Positions 17,029 to 26,153 of a stretch of 34,232 bases of DNA are shown here, piece by piece. The DNA comes from Candidatus Wolframiiraptor allenii (GTDB taxonomy: Archaea; Thermoproteota; Nitrososphaeria_A; Caldarchaeales; Wolframiiraptoraceae), in NCBI GenBank assembly GCA_023539495.1, contig JAKCEV010000006.1, positions 1-34,232 on the forward strand, written 5' to 3'. Numbering within the stretch: the stretch's first letter is position 1; each line of letters opens with the position of its first letter. The position numbers and the translations under genes are program-made. The notes below the pieces were generated by a model that made no database searches, was not told where the DNA came from, and saw nothing but the letters and a program-made list of their open reading frames with translations.

Positions 17029-18189
17029 TTGGGTTTTTCCGGCGGAGGTGCTGGGGTCTTTGCCCGCATGCAGATTGCCGGTCAAGGAGACCTACTAACC
17101 TCTCTCCTACAGCTTATCTGGCTCCTTTTCCTGATGCTTTTCATCCTTTATCCGAATTTCTCCCAGAGGCTTCAGCTATCCTACATCCTGAAGGATCTTG
17201 AGAGGAAGCTCTATGGGCTTAAGCGGATCAGGGAGGAGGTTAGAAGTAGGACCATAGAGACTCTTCGAAGATACTCTGAGGGGAACATGGATTTGGAGAG
17301 GGAGCTTGATCAGATCCTCCTATCCTTCGCGATAACCCCGGAGTCCATGGACCCCTATGGCATCGTGTATAAGCTCGAGCACATAGTCAACACTTGGGAG
17401 GATACTTTCGAGGAGAGTGTTAAGAGGCTTTGCCCAAGGGCTGATAGGGAGAGGATGAAGACCCTGACGAACCTCGTTGAGGTTGCTAGGGGGATAGACT
17501 ACCTCTATAGGGTTGTCAGGCACTATTACCTCTTGGGCAAGAAGACCTCGAACATATACATCGTGCTCCAGATCCAGATGCTGATGCCTCAGCTGATGGA
17601 GATTGCCGAGGCATATAGGCAGGCCTGTTACGCGTTTATGCAAGGCCAGCCGGTGGGAGACGGCGTTGGGGTCCTAGCCGCCGCGAAGCTCGTTGAGGGG
17701 TTGGAGAAGAGGACATACGAGGTTGCGAAGGACACCATAGTTCACGAGCTCGTGATGGATGGCAGGAGGCTCTTCGTCCTTAGGGCTGCTGGGCCGGGAG
17801 GGGCTGTCGGGAAGCCGGCTGACGGCATAATTAAGATAATCGAGAATGAGGGGGAGCGTGTTAAGGCTATAGTGATGATAGATGCTGCCCTCAAGCTCGA
17901 GGGCGAGGACACGGGAAAAGTTGTCGAGGGTATTGGCGCCGCTATTGGCGGAATAGGCGTGGACAAGTTCAAGATAGAGGAGATAGCGAAGAAGTATAAC
18001 ATCCCGCTCTACGCGTTCGTGATCTACGAGTCTATAGGGGAGGCGATAACCCCAATGAGGGAGAGCATTGCGAAGGCGGCTGAAGAGGTCGTGGAGCGTG
18101 TTAAGAACATAATCAGGAGCAAGGTCGAGGAAGGAGCCTCCGTGATCATCGCCGGGATAGGAAATACTGTTGGGATAGGATTAAGTTGA
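17029..18189 (+). CDS. DUF1512 family archaeal membrane protein
   Basis: 386 aa; LQLIWLLFLMLFILYPNFSQRLQ, VYKLEHIVNTWEDTFEESVKRL, GAVGKPADGIIKIIENEG, MIDAALKLEGEDTGKVVEGIGAAIGGIGVDKFKIEE. Confidence 0.85.
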   Translation: MGFSGGGAGVFARMQIAGQGDLLTSLLQLIWLLFLMLFILYPNFSQRLQLSYILKDLERKLYGLKRIREEVRSRTIETLRRYSEGNMDLERELDQILLSFAITPESMDPYGIVYKLEHIVNTWEDTFEESVKRLCPRADRERMKTLTNLVEVARGIDYLYRVVRHYYLLGKKTSNIYIVLQIQMLMPQLMEIAEAYRQACYAFMQGQPVGDGVGVLAAAKLVEGLEKRTYEVAKDTIVHELVMDGRRLFVLRAAGPGGAVGKPADGIIKIIENEGERVKAIVMIDAALKLEGEDTGKVVEGIGAAIGGIGVDKFKIEEIAKKYNIPLYAFVIYESIGEAITPMRESIAKAAEEVVERVKNIIRSKVEEGASVIIAGIGNTVGIGLS

Positions 18190-18229
18190 GGCTCCAAGCG
18201 GGATTATGCCTGGAGGAGGCGGGTAAAGT

Positions 18230-18451
18230 ATGTTTCCAAGCAGCCGGGAGAGGCAGATCTTAAACCCCTTAACCTTTCTCAAGTGCTTGAGCTGCTCAAC
18301 CATAAACTCCAGGCCGTTTAAGGAGGGGGACTATGTTTTCGGCGAGGTTGAGGAGAAGTGCCCGAAATGCGGCGGAGATAGGATGAAGATCGTGGGCATA
18401 TATGTAAAGGAGCCGGAGCAGCGGGAAAAGAGGCAGAAGCAAACATTCTAA
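18230..18451 (+). CDS. Small zinc-ribbon protein
   Basis: 73 aa; FLKCLSCSTIN...EEKCPKCGGDRMKIVGIYV, two CxxC motifs. Confidence 0.65.
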   Translation: MFPSSRERQILNPLTFLKCLSCSTINSRPFKEGDYVFGEVEEKCPKCGGDRMKIVGIYVKEPEQREKRQKQTF

Positions 18452-18457
18452 GATATT

Positions 18458-19357
18458 TCAGGTTATTATCTCACACCCATCCTCATAGACTATGACGGTG
18501 TGTTCTGCTTGGGCGACCGGCTCGCCGAGCCTCTCAACGAGGACTGGATACTGGTGTATTCTTCCGGACTTAACCAGCCTCTCATGAATATTCTTAACCC
18601 TCTCATAGTCATCTATCCATCTCACGGCGTATGGTAGGTTGCCGAACCTCTCAGCAAGATATTGAATAAGCCTCCTCTCATCTTCCCTGAGTTTTTGATA
18701 ATTTGTTTTCTCCGGCTCCACACGGTATATGGTCGCCATCTTAGCTGAGACCACCTCGCCGGCCCCCCTCATGGTTGTCAGGAAGGGCTCGACGGCGTAG
18801 ATGTGGCCCGCCTCAAGCCTGCCTGGACATGCCCCGCCGATGTTCGGTATAGTTGTACCCGCGTGAAGCTGATTCCGCCTTATCTCATGGCCCGTGAGAT
18901 TTCTTATGGTCTTGAAGCCGAGCCTGCTCGCCGCCTCCTGCACCGTGAGCCCGATCCTCGAGACAGGGACACCGGCGCGCATGGCCCTTATCGCCTCCTG
19001 AAGGACTATTCTCGCAGCCTCCACCATCCGCTCAAGCTCAGGCGATAATGCTACCGTCGCGGCGGTATCAGCGATATAGCCGTCGAGGGATGCGCCGACG
19101 TCAACCTTGACGAGGCTTCTCGGCGGTATTCTCAGCTGGTCTCCGGGCGGCGATGTATAGTGGGCGGCCACCTCGTTTATGCCGATATTGCACGGGAATG
19201 CAGGCTTAGCTCCCTCCAGGCGTATAACTTCCTCGACAGCCTCGCAGATCTCGATGACGAGAGCAGCCTCTCTTATGAGCCTGCAAGCCTCCTCCCGAGC
19301 CCTTCTAGCTATCAAGCCCGCCTGCCTCAATCTATCCAAGGCATCCTCGCTCAGCAA
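18458..19357 (-). CDS. map: Methionine aminopeptidase, type II
   Basis: 299 aa; FPCNIGINEVAAHYTSPPGD, VDVGASLDGYIADTAATV, NLTGHEIRRNQLHAGTTIPNI, YAVEPFLTT. Confidence 0.95.
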   Translation of the reverse strand: MLSEDALDRLRQAGLIARRAREEACRLIREAALVIEICEAVEEVIRLEGAKPAFPCNIGINEVAAHYTSPPGDQLRIPPRSLVKVDVGASLDGYIADTAATVALSPELERMVEAARIVLQEAIRAMRAGVPVSRIGLTVQEAASRLGFKTIRNLTGHEIRRNQLHAGTTIPNIGGACPGRLEAGHIYAVEPFLTTMRGAGEVVSAKMATIYRVEPEKTNYQKLREDERRLIQYLAERFGNLPYAVRWIDDYERVKNIHERLVKSGRIHQYPVLVERLGEPVAQAEHTVIVYEDGCEIIT

Positions 19358-19412
19358 CTCTTTCCTATCCAGCTCTCCTTCTCAAAAGCCCACTAAATAA
19401 AAATAGCCGAGC

Positions 19413-19514
19413 TTATGGAGTCCCAACTTTCGACCTGCACTTGTCGCAGACCCGCTTGCCGCCGACCGCGTAGAGATTCTCCGTCTTCCTCCCGCAGATC
19501 TGACATCTAGGCAT
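19413..19514 (-). CDS. 33-aa zinc-finger microprotein
   Basis: MPRCQICGRKTENLYAVGGKRVCDKCRSKVGTP*; two CxxC knuckles; internal ATG (CAT 19512-19514) preferred over the 130-aa ORF that runs antisense into trpS. Confidence 0.65.
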   Translation of the reverse strand: MPRCQICGRKTENLYAVGGKRVCDKCRSKVGTP

Positions 19515-19616
19515 CCGCCACCACCCCCCGCTAGGAGGGTATTCTTTTGGAGCGGAAATAAGGATTACTGCATCTAGCATATATATTGCTGGTCTGTTAA
19601 CGGGCTGTTCGAGGAG

Positions 19617-20777
19617 ATGGCTGAGGCTGGCGGAGCTGGGGAAGAATTCATAGTCACGCCATGGAAGGTCGAGGGGAAAGTGGATTACGACAAGCTGATC
19701 GAGAGATTCGGGACAACGCCGATAGATGATGAGCTCCTCCGTAGGATCGGCAAGCTCGCCGGCGAGCTTAATCATCTCCTGAGGCGCCGGATCTTCTTCT
19801 CCCACCGAGACTTGGATAAGGTTCTAGATGACTGGGAGGCTGGGCGGGGATTTTTCCTCTATACGGGCAGAGGACCAAGCGGGCCCATGCATATAGGCCA
19901 CATCCTGCCATTCTACCTCACGAAATGGCTTCAAGACAGGTTCGGGGTCAACGTCTACATACAGCTAACAGATGATGAGAAGTTCCTTGAGGAGGAGCGG
20001 GGCCTCACGCTCGAGGAGACGAGGGGCTGGGCCTATGAGAACGCCCTCGACATAGCGGCTGTGGGCTTTGACCCCGACAAGACTTTCATCTTCCAGGACA
20101 CGGAGTATATCAGGAACATGTATCCAATGGCCCTGAAGGTGGCGAGGAAGGTCAACATGAGCTGGGTTAGAGCGGTCTTCGGATTCGATATGCAGACGAA
20201 TATCGGAATGATCTTCTACCCAGCAATCCAGATAGTGCCATCACTCTTCGAGAAAAGGCGCTGCCTCATTCCATGCGCGATAGATCAGGACCCATACTGG
20301 AGGATACAGAGGGATATTGCTGAGAGCCTCGGCTATTATAAGGCCGCCGCGATCCATAGCAAGTTCCTGCCGCCGCTCACAGGCCCCACCGGCAAGATGA
20401 GCGCCAGCCAGCCGGAGTCCGCGATCTACCTTCACGAGGACGAGGAGTCGGTAAGGAGAAAGATTTGGAAAGCCTATTCAGGCGGGCAGCCGACCGCCGA
20501 GCTCCACCGCAAGCTAGGAGGAAACCCGGAAGTGGATGTCGCGTTCCAGTGGCTCTACTACTTCTTCGAGCCGGATGACGCGAGGCTGAGGAAGATAGAG
20601 GAGGATTACAGGTCAGGAGCACTTCTAACAGGAGAGCTGAAGTTAATCCTGACCGAGAAGGTCCTCAGGTTCCTCGAGGAGCATCGTGAGAAGAGAGAGG
20701 AGGCAAAAGAAAAGCTCCACCTATACAAGTATGATGGAGAACTAGCTAAAGAAATGTGGAAGAAGATACACGAGTGA
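19617..20777 (+). CDS. trpS: Tryptophanyl-tRNA synthetase (archaeal/eukaryal type)
   Basis: 386 aa; GRGPSGPMHIGHILPF, TDDEKFLEEE, IPCAIDQDPYWR, TGPTGKMSASQPESAIYL. Confidence 0.96.
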   Translation: MAEAGGAGEEFIVTPWKVEGKVDYDKLIERFGTTPIDDELLRRIGKLAGELNHLLRRRIFFSHRDLDKVLDDWEAGRGFFLYTGRGPSGPMHIGHILPFYLTKWLQDRFGVNVYIQLTDDEKFLEEERGLTLEETRGWAYENALDIAAVGFDPDKTFIFQDTEYIRNMYPMALKVARKVNMSWVRAVFGFDMQTNIGMIFYPAIQIVPSLFEKRRCLIPCAIDQDPYWRIQRDIAESLGYYKAAAIHSKFLPPLTGPTGKMSASQPESAIYLHEDEESVRRKIWKAYSGGQPTAELHRKLGGNPEVDVAFQWLYYFFEPDDARLRKIEEDYRSGALLTGELKLILTEKVLRFLEEHREKREEAKEKLHLYKYDGELAKEMWKKIHE

Positions 20778-20795
20778 TGTTATTCTGGAGGATGG

Positions 20796-21032
20796 TTGCC
20801 TTTGCCCTATCTATGGAGGTTCAAGAAGTTTCCCGAGGGGGTCTTGGATCCAAGGCAATTGCGGATACTAGTTTTCCTGAGGAATAATGGTCCACATACC
20901 TCTGGCGACATAGCCCGGACTCTGGGGTACTCGGTCCAGTTCACGCGTAGAGCCCTGCAGATATTGAGGAAGATGGGAGCTGTCGAGGTCTATCTGAAGC
21001 CAACTAGAAGCTTGGAGGATTATGGCGAGTAG
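20796..21032 (+). CDS. Small winged-helix protein
   Basis: 78 aa; LRILVFLRNNGPHTSGDIARTLGYSVQFTRRALQILRKMGAVEVY; TTG start. Confidence 0.65.
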   Translation: MPLPYLWRFKKFPEGVLDPRQLRILVFLRNNGPHTSGDIARTLGYSVQFTRRALQILRKMGAVEVYLKPTRSLEDYGE

Positions 21033-21100
21033 AATAAGGGGGTGCCGGCTCCAAGCTTTAACCCACTAAGGTTATATCTCCGGTGGGCTATGGAATGAAT

Positions 21101-21430
21101 GGGGCGGCGGCAGGTAGGGCCGGGGAGCTAGCCCTTCCCTGTAACCCGAAATGGGCTACATGCGGGGGCCAGTAACCCGGGGGGCGCCTGCGAGGAGGAG
21201 GCCGCGGCTGCGGGCTCCGGGGGATGAGGGTGCGCCCACGCAGGGCCTCGTAGGGGGCTGCCCCACTCGTAGGGGTGGGCAACAGCCTCCGAGCACGCCG
21301 AACCGCGTTAGGCCCGGGAGGGAGCAGCGCTAAGGCGTGGCGGGGCCGCGCGTGGATCACGTGCCGGACTTCCTCCCGCTGCCCGTGGCCTCTTGTCCTC
21401 CTTGCCACCCCCGGGGGCTGCCGCCGCCCC
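21101..21430 (+). ncRNA. ffs: Signal recognition particle RNA (7S RNA)
   Basis: Terminal 13-bp helix GGGGCGGCGGCAG(21101-21113)/CTGCCGCCGCCCC(21418-21430); CCTGTAACCCGAAATGGGC 5' domain; GAACCGCGTTAGGCCCGGGAGGGAGCAGCGCTAAGGCG S-domain helix 8 motif; TATA-like TAAGGTTATATCT about 25-30 bp upstream. Confidence 0.93.
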
Positions 21431-21484
21431 TCAAAACCCCCAAAAAGAAGATATTTTACCAATCTCGTTCCCGGAATTGGCACC

Positions 21485-22114
21485 ATGCTCTCGGATCGGG
21501 ACTTCCAGAGAATAGTCAGGGAAATAGACTCCGTGAAGAATCTCGATGTTGTCAGGTTTGTCGAGGAATCATCGCCTTGGTTCAGGCTTCTTGACCGCTC
21601 CATCCAGCGTGTGGTCCAAATTCTAAGGGAGGCCGGGGTCTTCCACGTCTTTTACGGCCTTCGACCCCTCCCCCTTTACGGCGTCCCCTATATCGCGAGA
21701 GATAGAATCTTCGCTGTAAAGGCTGGTGAGGGCTTGGATAAGGTTGTGGAGGCTTTTAGGGGCCGTGGATTCGAGAAGGTTATCGGGCCACGTGACAGCA
21801 TATCCCTCCTCGACCTACAGAACAATAATATGGTGATGCTCCTCGACTCGCCGAGGCCGCTTAAGTGGAGTGATGAGCTCGCTGGAAGATGCTTGGAGAG
21901 GATGGGGCTGACGATATTATCCCCGGAAGATTACGCCCTAAGCCTCATCTCGGGGAAAGCCGGCACCATGGAGATGGAGCTCGCCGCAAAGGTGATCTAC
22001 GCCAACATGGATGGGCTCGATAAGACCTATCTCAAGAGGAGGGCCTCCGAGCTCTCGATCGGAGAATGCCTAAAAACGATTCTCGAAGGCGTCGAGGCGG
22101 CTAGTCGGCGATAA
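21485..22114 (+). CDS. Hypothetical nucleotidyltransferase-like protein
   Basis: Start at ATG 21485 (MLSDRDFQRIVREIDSVKN...) rather than 21275, which would read through the SRP RNA gene; LRPLPLYGVPYIARDRIFAVKAGEGLDKVVEAFRGRGFEKV. Confidence 0.65.
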   Translation: MLSDRDFQRIVREIDSVKNLDVVRFVEESSPWFRLLDRSIQRVVQILREAGVFHVFYGLRPLPLYGVPYIARDRIFAVKAGEGLDKVVEAFRGRGFEKVIGPRDSISLLDLQNNNMVMLLDSPRPLKWSDELAGRCLERMGLTILSPEDYALSLISGKAGTMEMELAAKVIYANMDGLDKTYLKRRASELSIGECLKTILEGVEAASRR

Positions 22115-23507
22115 GCGTTCTGATTCTCAGGATCGCATCGCCGAACAATCTTTTAACCCTCTCGACGATGTCATCCTCGAGCCTGGCGACTATTATCAAG
22201 TCTGCATCACCATAAACCTCATCCACTTGATCCACCTCACTCCAGCTCAGCATCTCGGGCATCTTCTCCCTTACCGGGAACCTCGGGTCAAGGTTTAGGA
22301 GGATGTAGGCCTTCTGGGGCTTCAGGAGCTTCTGTAGGGCGAGTTCATCAACCTCCAAGTTCATGTTCCTGAGAACCTCCGCGATCTCTCTCGGCCCGAG
22401 TTCCCCTCCTTTCTGCTCAGCGAGTCTCGCGATCATAGAAGAGGCTTCTTGGAGCACGGCGTCATCCACATCGTTCTTGAGAGCCTTTTGGATAAGCTTC
22501 TTACTCAAGTAAGTTGTGGCCTCGAAATAAAGCTTGTCAAAGTCATGCTTCAGCTTTCCTGTTGGGACGTAGCCCTCAGGCGCCTTCAAGGCCATGGATT
22601 GATGGACCCCTGCACGGATAGTCTGGGCTTCCCTGCTTAATGGGTGCCTGAATGGGATCCTTATCCCCGTGAGCTTGGAGAATGTTTCATAGAGCTCTCT
22701 CAGCCTGTCTCGCCTAATCCTTAGGTTAAGACCATGGATGTCGATCAACGGCGCTGCGACCTCGTATAGGTCCGCTATCCCGTTCCTGTCACCTATGCCA
22801 AGAACCGAGACGTGGAGCTCATCTGCCCCCACTAGTGCCGCCTCAACCGTGTTCGCTGAAGCATAGCCATAATCATTATGGAAATGCGCTGAGAGAGGTG
22901 TTTTGCAGAGGGCCACGAGCCTCTCGAAGAACTCCCTCGCCTGCGGTGGAGTGAGCATCCCACATGTATCCGGGATGCTTACAACCGTCGCCCCGGCCTC
23001 TCCCAGGTCATCCACAAGCCTTGCTAAGGTCTCGATACCTCCATCCTCGCCAAGGTAATATCTCGAAGCATCCTCGATCGTTGCCCTTCTATATTTGAAG
23101 CCATATGAGGCCGCGAGCTCCAAGGCTTCCTCAAGCCTCCTCTTCGCCTCCTCAAAGCTCATCCCACCGAGCTTGAAGCGTCTATGAAGCTCTGTTGGTG
23201 CCAAGTAAACCCCCAAACCCTCTACATCATACTTCGCCGCCGCCTCGACATCCTGCCTATACGCCCTCCCGTGTAGTACAATCTCTACATCATAACTCCT
23301 GAGAATATCTATCACAGCCTCAACATCCTCACGAGTGGTTCTTGGGGGATAATCTATCGTCAGCTCAATCCGATCAACGCCCACGCAAGCCAGAAGCTCC
23401 GCGACCTTGGCCCTAACCTCGCGCTTAAACCGCTTATATAGCTCACCCTCCCTGAGAGTTGTATCGAGTATCTTCGGCAACTCTCGCCGCCAACCGGTCC
23501 CATCCAC
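22101..23507 (-). CDS. Homocitrate synthase / isopropylmalate synthase-like enzyme with C-terminal Lrp/AsnC-type (RAM/ACT-like) domain
   Basis: 468 aa; ILDTTLREGELYKRF, LSAHFHNDYGYASANTVEAALVGADELHVSVLGIGDRNGIADL (HMGL-like signatures); C-terminal KAYILLNLDPRFPVREKMPEMLSWSEVDQVDEVYGDADLIIVARLEDD. Confidence 0.88.
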   Translation of the reverse strand: MDGTGWRRELPKILDTTLREGELYKRFKREVRAKVAELLACVGVDRIELTIDYPPRTTREDVEAVIDILRSYDVEIVLHGRAYRQDVEAAAKYDVEGLGVYLAPTELHRRFKLGGMSFEEAKRRLEEALELAASYGFKYRRATIEDASRYYLGEDGGIETLARLVDDLGEAGATVVSIPDTCGMLTPPQAREFFERLVALCKTPLSAHFHNDYGYASANTVEAALVGADELHVSVLGIGDRNGIADLYEVAAPLIDIHGLNLRIRRDRLRELYETFSKLTGIRIPFRHPLSREAQTIRAGVHQSMALKAPEGYVPTGKLKHDFDKLYFEATTYLSKKLIQKALKNDVDDAVLQEASSMIARLAEQKGGELGPREIAEVLRNMNLEVDELALQKLLKPQKAYILLNLDPRFPVREKMPEMLSWSEVDQVDEVYGDADLIIVARLEDDIVERVKRLFGDAILRIRTLIAD

Positions 23508-23612
23508 ATCTTAAGCATTGATTAGAAAAACGAACCCGCTTAACGAGAATCGAGAAACATCTCAATGAAATGATTTTTAGGAAGAGGGAGGCGGATATGA
23601 GCTAGGTGAACC

Positions 23613-23873
23613 ATGGCAAACTTCCAAGTAATCTTCTCGGGGAATGAGGATGAGTTGTCCAGATTCATCCTAGCTTGGAAGATGGCCTCCGAGATCAAGA
23701 GATATGACGAGCTAAAGAACCAGATAGAGGAGCTTGAGAAGAGGCTTAAGGAGCTTAGGGACAAGATACTAGAGCTGGAGAATGAGAGGATAAAGCTTCA
23801 GAGAGAGGTCGCCGAGCTCACGGCTCTCAGGGAAAGCATGCGCAGAGAATTAACAGTACACAAAGAGGGTTAA
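23613..23873 (+). CDS. Small coiled-coil protein
   Basis: 86 aa; heptad-rich YDELKNQIEELEKRLKELRDKILELENERIKLQREVAEL. Confidence 0.6.
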   Translation: MANFQVIFSGNEDELSRFILAWKMASEIKRYDELKNQIEELEKRLKELRDKILELENERIKLQREVAELTALRESMRRELTVHKEG

Positions 23874-23906
23874 AAGCCGATAGAAACAAGGAATGAAGCC
23901 GCAGCG

Positions 23907-24809
23907 CTACTCGAATATCTTCCTGTAGGGTTCGACAACGTCTTTAACAAAGGCATTTATTCCCTCGATTGTCTTGTGATGTAGGAGCATCTCCTTTAAC
24001 ACGTAGAAGGGTATCGTTGCTATGTGGACCCCGAGCTCCGCAACCTCTCTAACCTGCCTTGCATTTCTCATGCTCGAGGCGATCACCTCCGTCTTGAAGC
24101 CATAGTTCGAGAATATCTGCAGGATTGATCTCACGAGATCCACGCCGCTGTATATCCCGTTGTCATTCGCGAGCGCGGCCGCACTTCTCACCCGCCCATC
24201 CAGATAAGCCTTAGCCAATGAGTCGAGCTCAAGTGAAGATATTACCCTGCTCAGCTTCTCTGATTCCAGAATTCCCATTAGCTCAAAGTCATAGTAGTCT
24301 TCTTTCTTGTAGTCCTTGCCCCTCTTCATGCCCAGCTTGTCTCTTAGGTAGTCATCAATCCTACCCGCGAACGGGCTTACATACGCCGCGCCTGCCTTCG
24401 CCGCGAGCAGGGCTTGCTCCGGCGTCATGACCAAAGTCGCGTTCACTGGAATGCCAAGCTCGCTCAAAGTCCTTATAGCCATCAAGCCATCATAGATATT
24501 GCTCTCACCATCGAGGCTCGGGCATACCGGGATCTTTATCACAACCTCCCCATATCCGGCAAACTTTTCATAGAGGAGCTTAGCCTCCTTAACCATCTTC
24601 TCATATGATACGCTTATCACCTCTAAGCTGACCGGCCCGGGAGACGTTCTCAGAATCTCCTTGATATACTCCTCCATGTTTATTGATCCACCTCGCTTAT
24701 CAACAGCCTGCTTTATCAGGGATGGATTCGTCGTAACCCCATCAATTATCCCCAGCGAAGTCGCGAACTTTATCTCCTCAATCTCAGCCGTGTCAAGAAA
24801 GATCTTCAT
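23907..24809 (-). CDS. tal: Transaldolase / fructose-6-phosphate aldolase family protein
   Basis: MKIFLDTAEIEEIKFATSLGIIDGVTTNPSLIKQA, VVIKIPVC, NATLVMTPEQALLAAKAGAAYVSPFAGRIDD; start moved to internal Met at 24809. Confidence 0.9.
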   Translation of the reverse strand: MKIFLDTAEIEEIKFATSLGIIDGVTTNPSLIKQAVDKRGGSINMEEYIKEILRTSPGPVSLEVISVSYEKMVKEAKLLYEKFAGYGEVVIKIPVCPSLDGESNIYDGLMAIRTLSELGIPVNATLVMTPEQALLAAKAGAAYVSPFAGRIDDYLRDKLGMKRGKDYKKEDYYDFELMGILESEKLSRVISSLELDSLAKAYLDGRVRSAAALANDNGIYSGVDLVRSILQIFSNYGFKTEVIASSMRNARQVREVAELGVHIATIPFYVLKEMLLHHKTIEGINAFVKDVVEPYRKIFE

Positions 24810-24847
24810 CGAGGGAATGGGATTTTTATCACAATATTTAAGTTTTC

Positions 24848-25897
24848 TCAATCGCTGTTGGTCCCGCCGGCAGGATGTGTCGTCGGCATTATGGCAAGAT
24901 TCATGACTATCTCCGCTATGTCCGCGCTATAATCCGCTATTCTCCTAATGCTCTCGAGAATGAGCCTCAGCCCCGTTAAGGTCTTGGCGTCAAGCCTCGA
25001 AGACAAGATTTCGTTCACGGCTTTTGACTCGAGCTCGTGAAACTTTTCAACTTCGTCGATCACGGCATTCGCTTGCTTCGAGCTCATCTTAAAGAGGGAC
25101 TCAATTGATTTCTCATAGATTTTCAGTGAGAGTTCCGCGATTTCTACCACCTTATTTATGAGGTTTGAGGCGCTCGCGAGGTTCATGGACATCAAGAGCT
25201 TCGCTATCCTAGCCGCATGATCGGCGATCCTCTCCATGCTCTTGACTATTATCCTGTATCCGAGGCACTCCCTCGGGCTCATCCCCATATCCCTCATGAG
25301 AATCCTGTTCTCCACCGCCATCTTCAGTCCCCTTACGATGAAGAAGTATAGCCTGTCAACTTCATCATCCCTCTGGATCACATCCTTCGCGAGTGATGAG
25401 TCCTGAAGGCTTAGCGCCTTTAAAGCATCCATGCACATGGAGGCCACCATGGAGTGCATCCTGCTAATGGCATCCTTGACCGGGAACTCGACTAGGCCAA
25501 GCAAGCATCTAACAACCATGCAGTCCGTTGACTCCTCGACCGTCTCCAGCCCTATCAGCTTGCCCCTCATCACGGCCTTCAAATGCGCCTTATATTCATC
25601 AACCCTCTGCCCAAACTTCACCTTGATGACATCATAGCCCGCCAAGTAGCATGAGATGAACTCGCGGACTACCTCGCCGAGGGAGCTGGCTGAGGAAGCA
25701 TCTATAAACGCCTCGGCAGGCCTATTGATCTTGCCGCCACCGGGGATCAAAAGCAGGCTCATATCCGGCTGCCTCACAATCTGGACATAGTCACCCGGTT
25801 TAAGGCCCAGGTTCTCAGCCCAATCCTTCGGGAGAGAAACTATATAGGTAGAGCCCCCAGTAATCTGAACCCGCCTCAACTCCACATTAGACCTCAT
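24848..25897 (-). CDS. AbrB-type DNA-binding domain plus PhoU-domain phosphate regulator
   Basis: 349 aa; VELRRVQITGGSTYIVSLPKDWAENLGLKPGDYVQIV (SpoVT/AbrB), two PhoU-like helical repeats (RIADHAARIAKLL, RIADYSADIAEIV). Confidence 0.88.
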   Translation of the reverse strand: MRSNVELRRVQITGGSTYIVSLPKDWAENLGLKPGDYVQIVRQPDMSLLLIPGGGKINRPAEAFIDASSASSLGEVVREFISCYLAGYDVIKVKFGQRVDEYKAHLKAVMRGKLIGLETVEESTDCMVVRCLLGLVEFPVKDAISRMHSMVASMCMDALKALSLQDSSLAKDVIQRDDEVDRLYFFIVRGLKMAVENRILMRDMGMSPRECLGYRIIVKSMERIADHAARIAKLLMSMNLASASNLINKVVEIAELSLKIYEKSIESLFKMSSKQANAVIDEVEKFHELESKAVNEILSSRLDAKTLTGLRLILESIRRIADYSADIAEIVMNLAIMPTTHPAGGTNSD

Positions 25898-26030
25898 CTC
25901 ACCTAAATAGATTACCAGAAACTCAATATAACCCTATATTTGGAGATTTGGAAAAGACCCTGCTCAAAGAAGAGCAACGAGCTATCTTGAAGATCGTCAG
26001 GCTTCATATGAATGTATAGGGGGTGAAGGA

Positions 26031-26153
26031 TGGTCCCGCGGGCAGGATTTGAACCTGCGGCCATCCGGTATCTGTCCGCCTGGTAGGCTGAGTGCCGCGC
26101 CTCTTTGGGCGCGGGCTACAGCCGGACGCTCTACCAGGCTGAGCTACCGCGGG
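26031..26153 (-). tRNA. tRNA-Tyr(GUA) with 46-nt intron at 37/38, CCA encoded
   Basis: CCCGCGG/CCGCGGG acceptor (C1:G72, archaeal Tyr identity), T-arm GCAGG-TTCAAAT-CCTGC, anticodon arm TCCGG-CTGTAG^...^A-CCGGA; canonical BHB (CUGU/ACAG central helix, AGC and AUA bulges). Confidence 0.95.

Noticed and set aside
21088-21603. 171-aa minus-strand ORF and 60-aa plus ORF over the SRP RNA
   Set aside because: Low-complexity Pro/Arg/Gly sequence produced by a GC-rich structural RNA.
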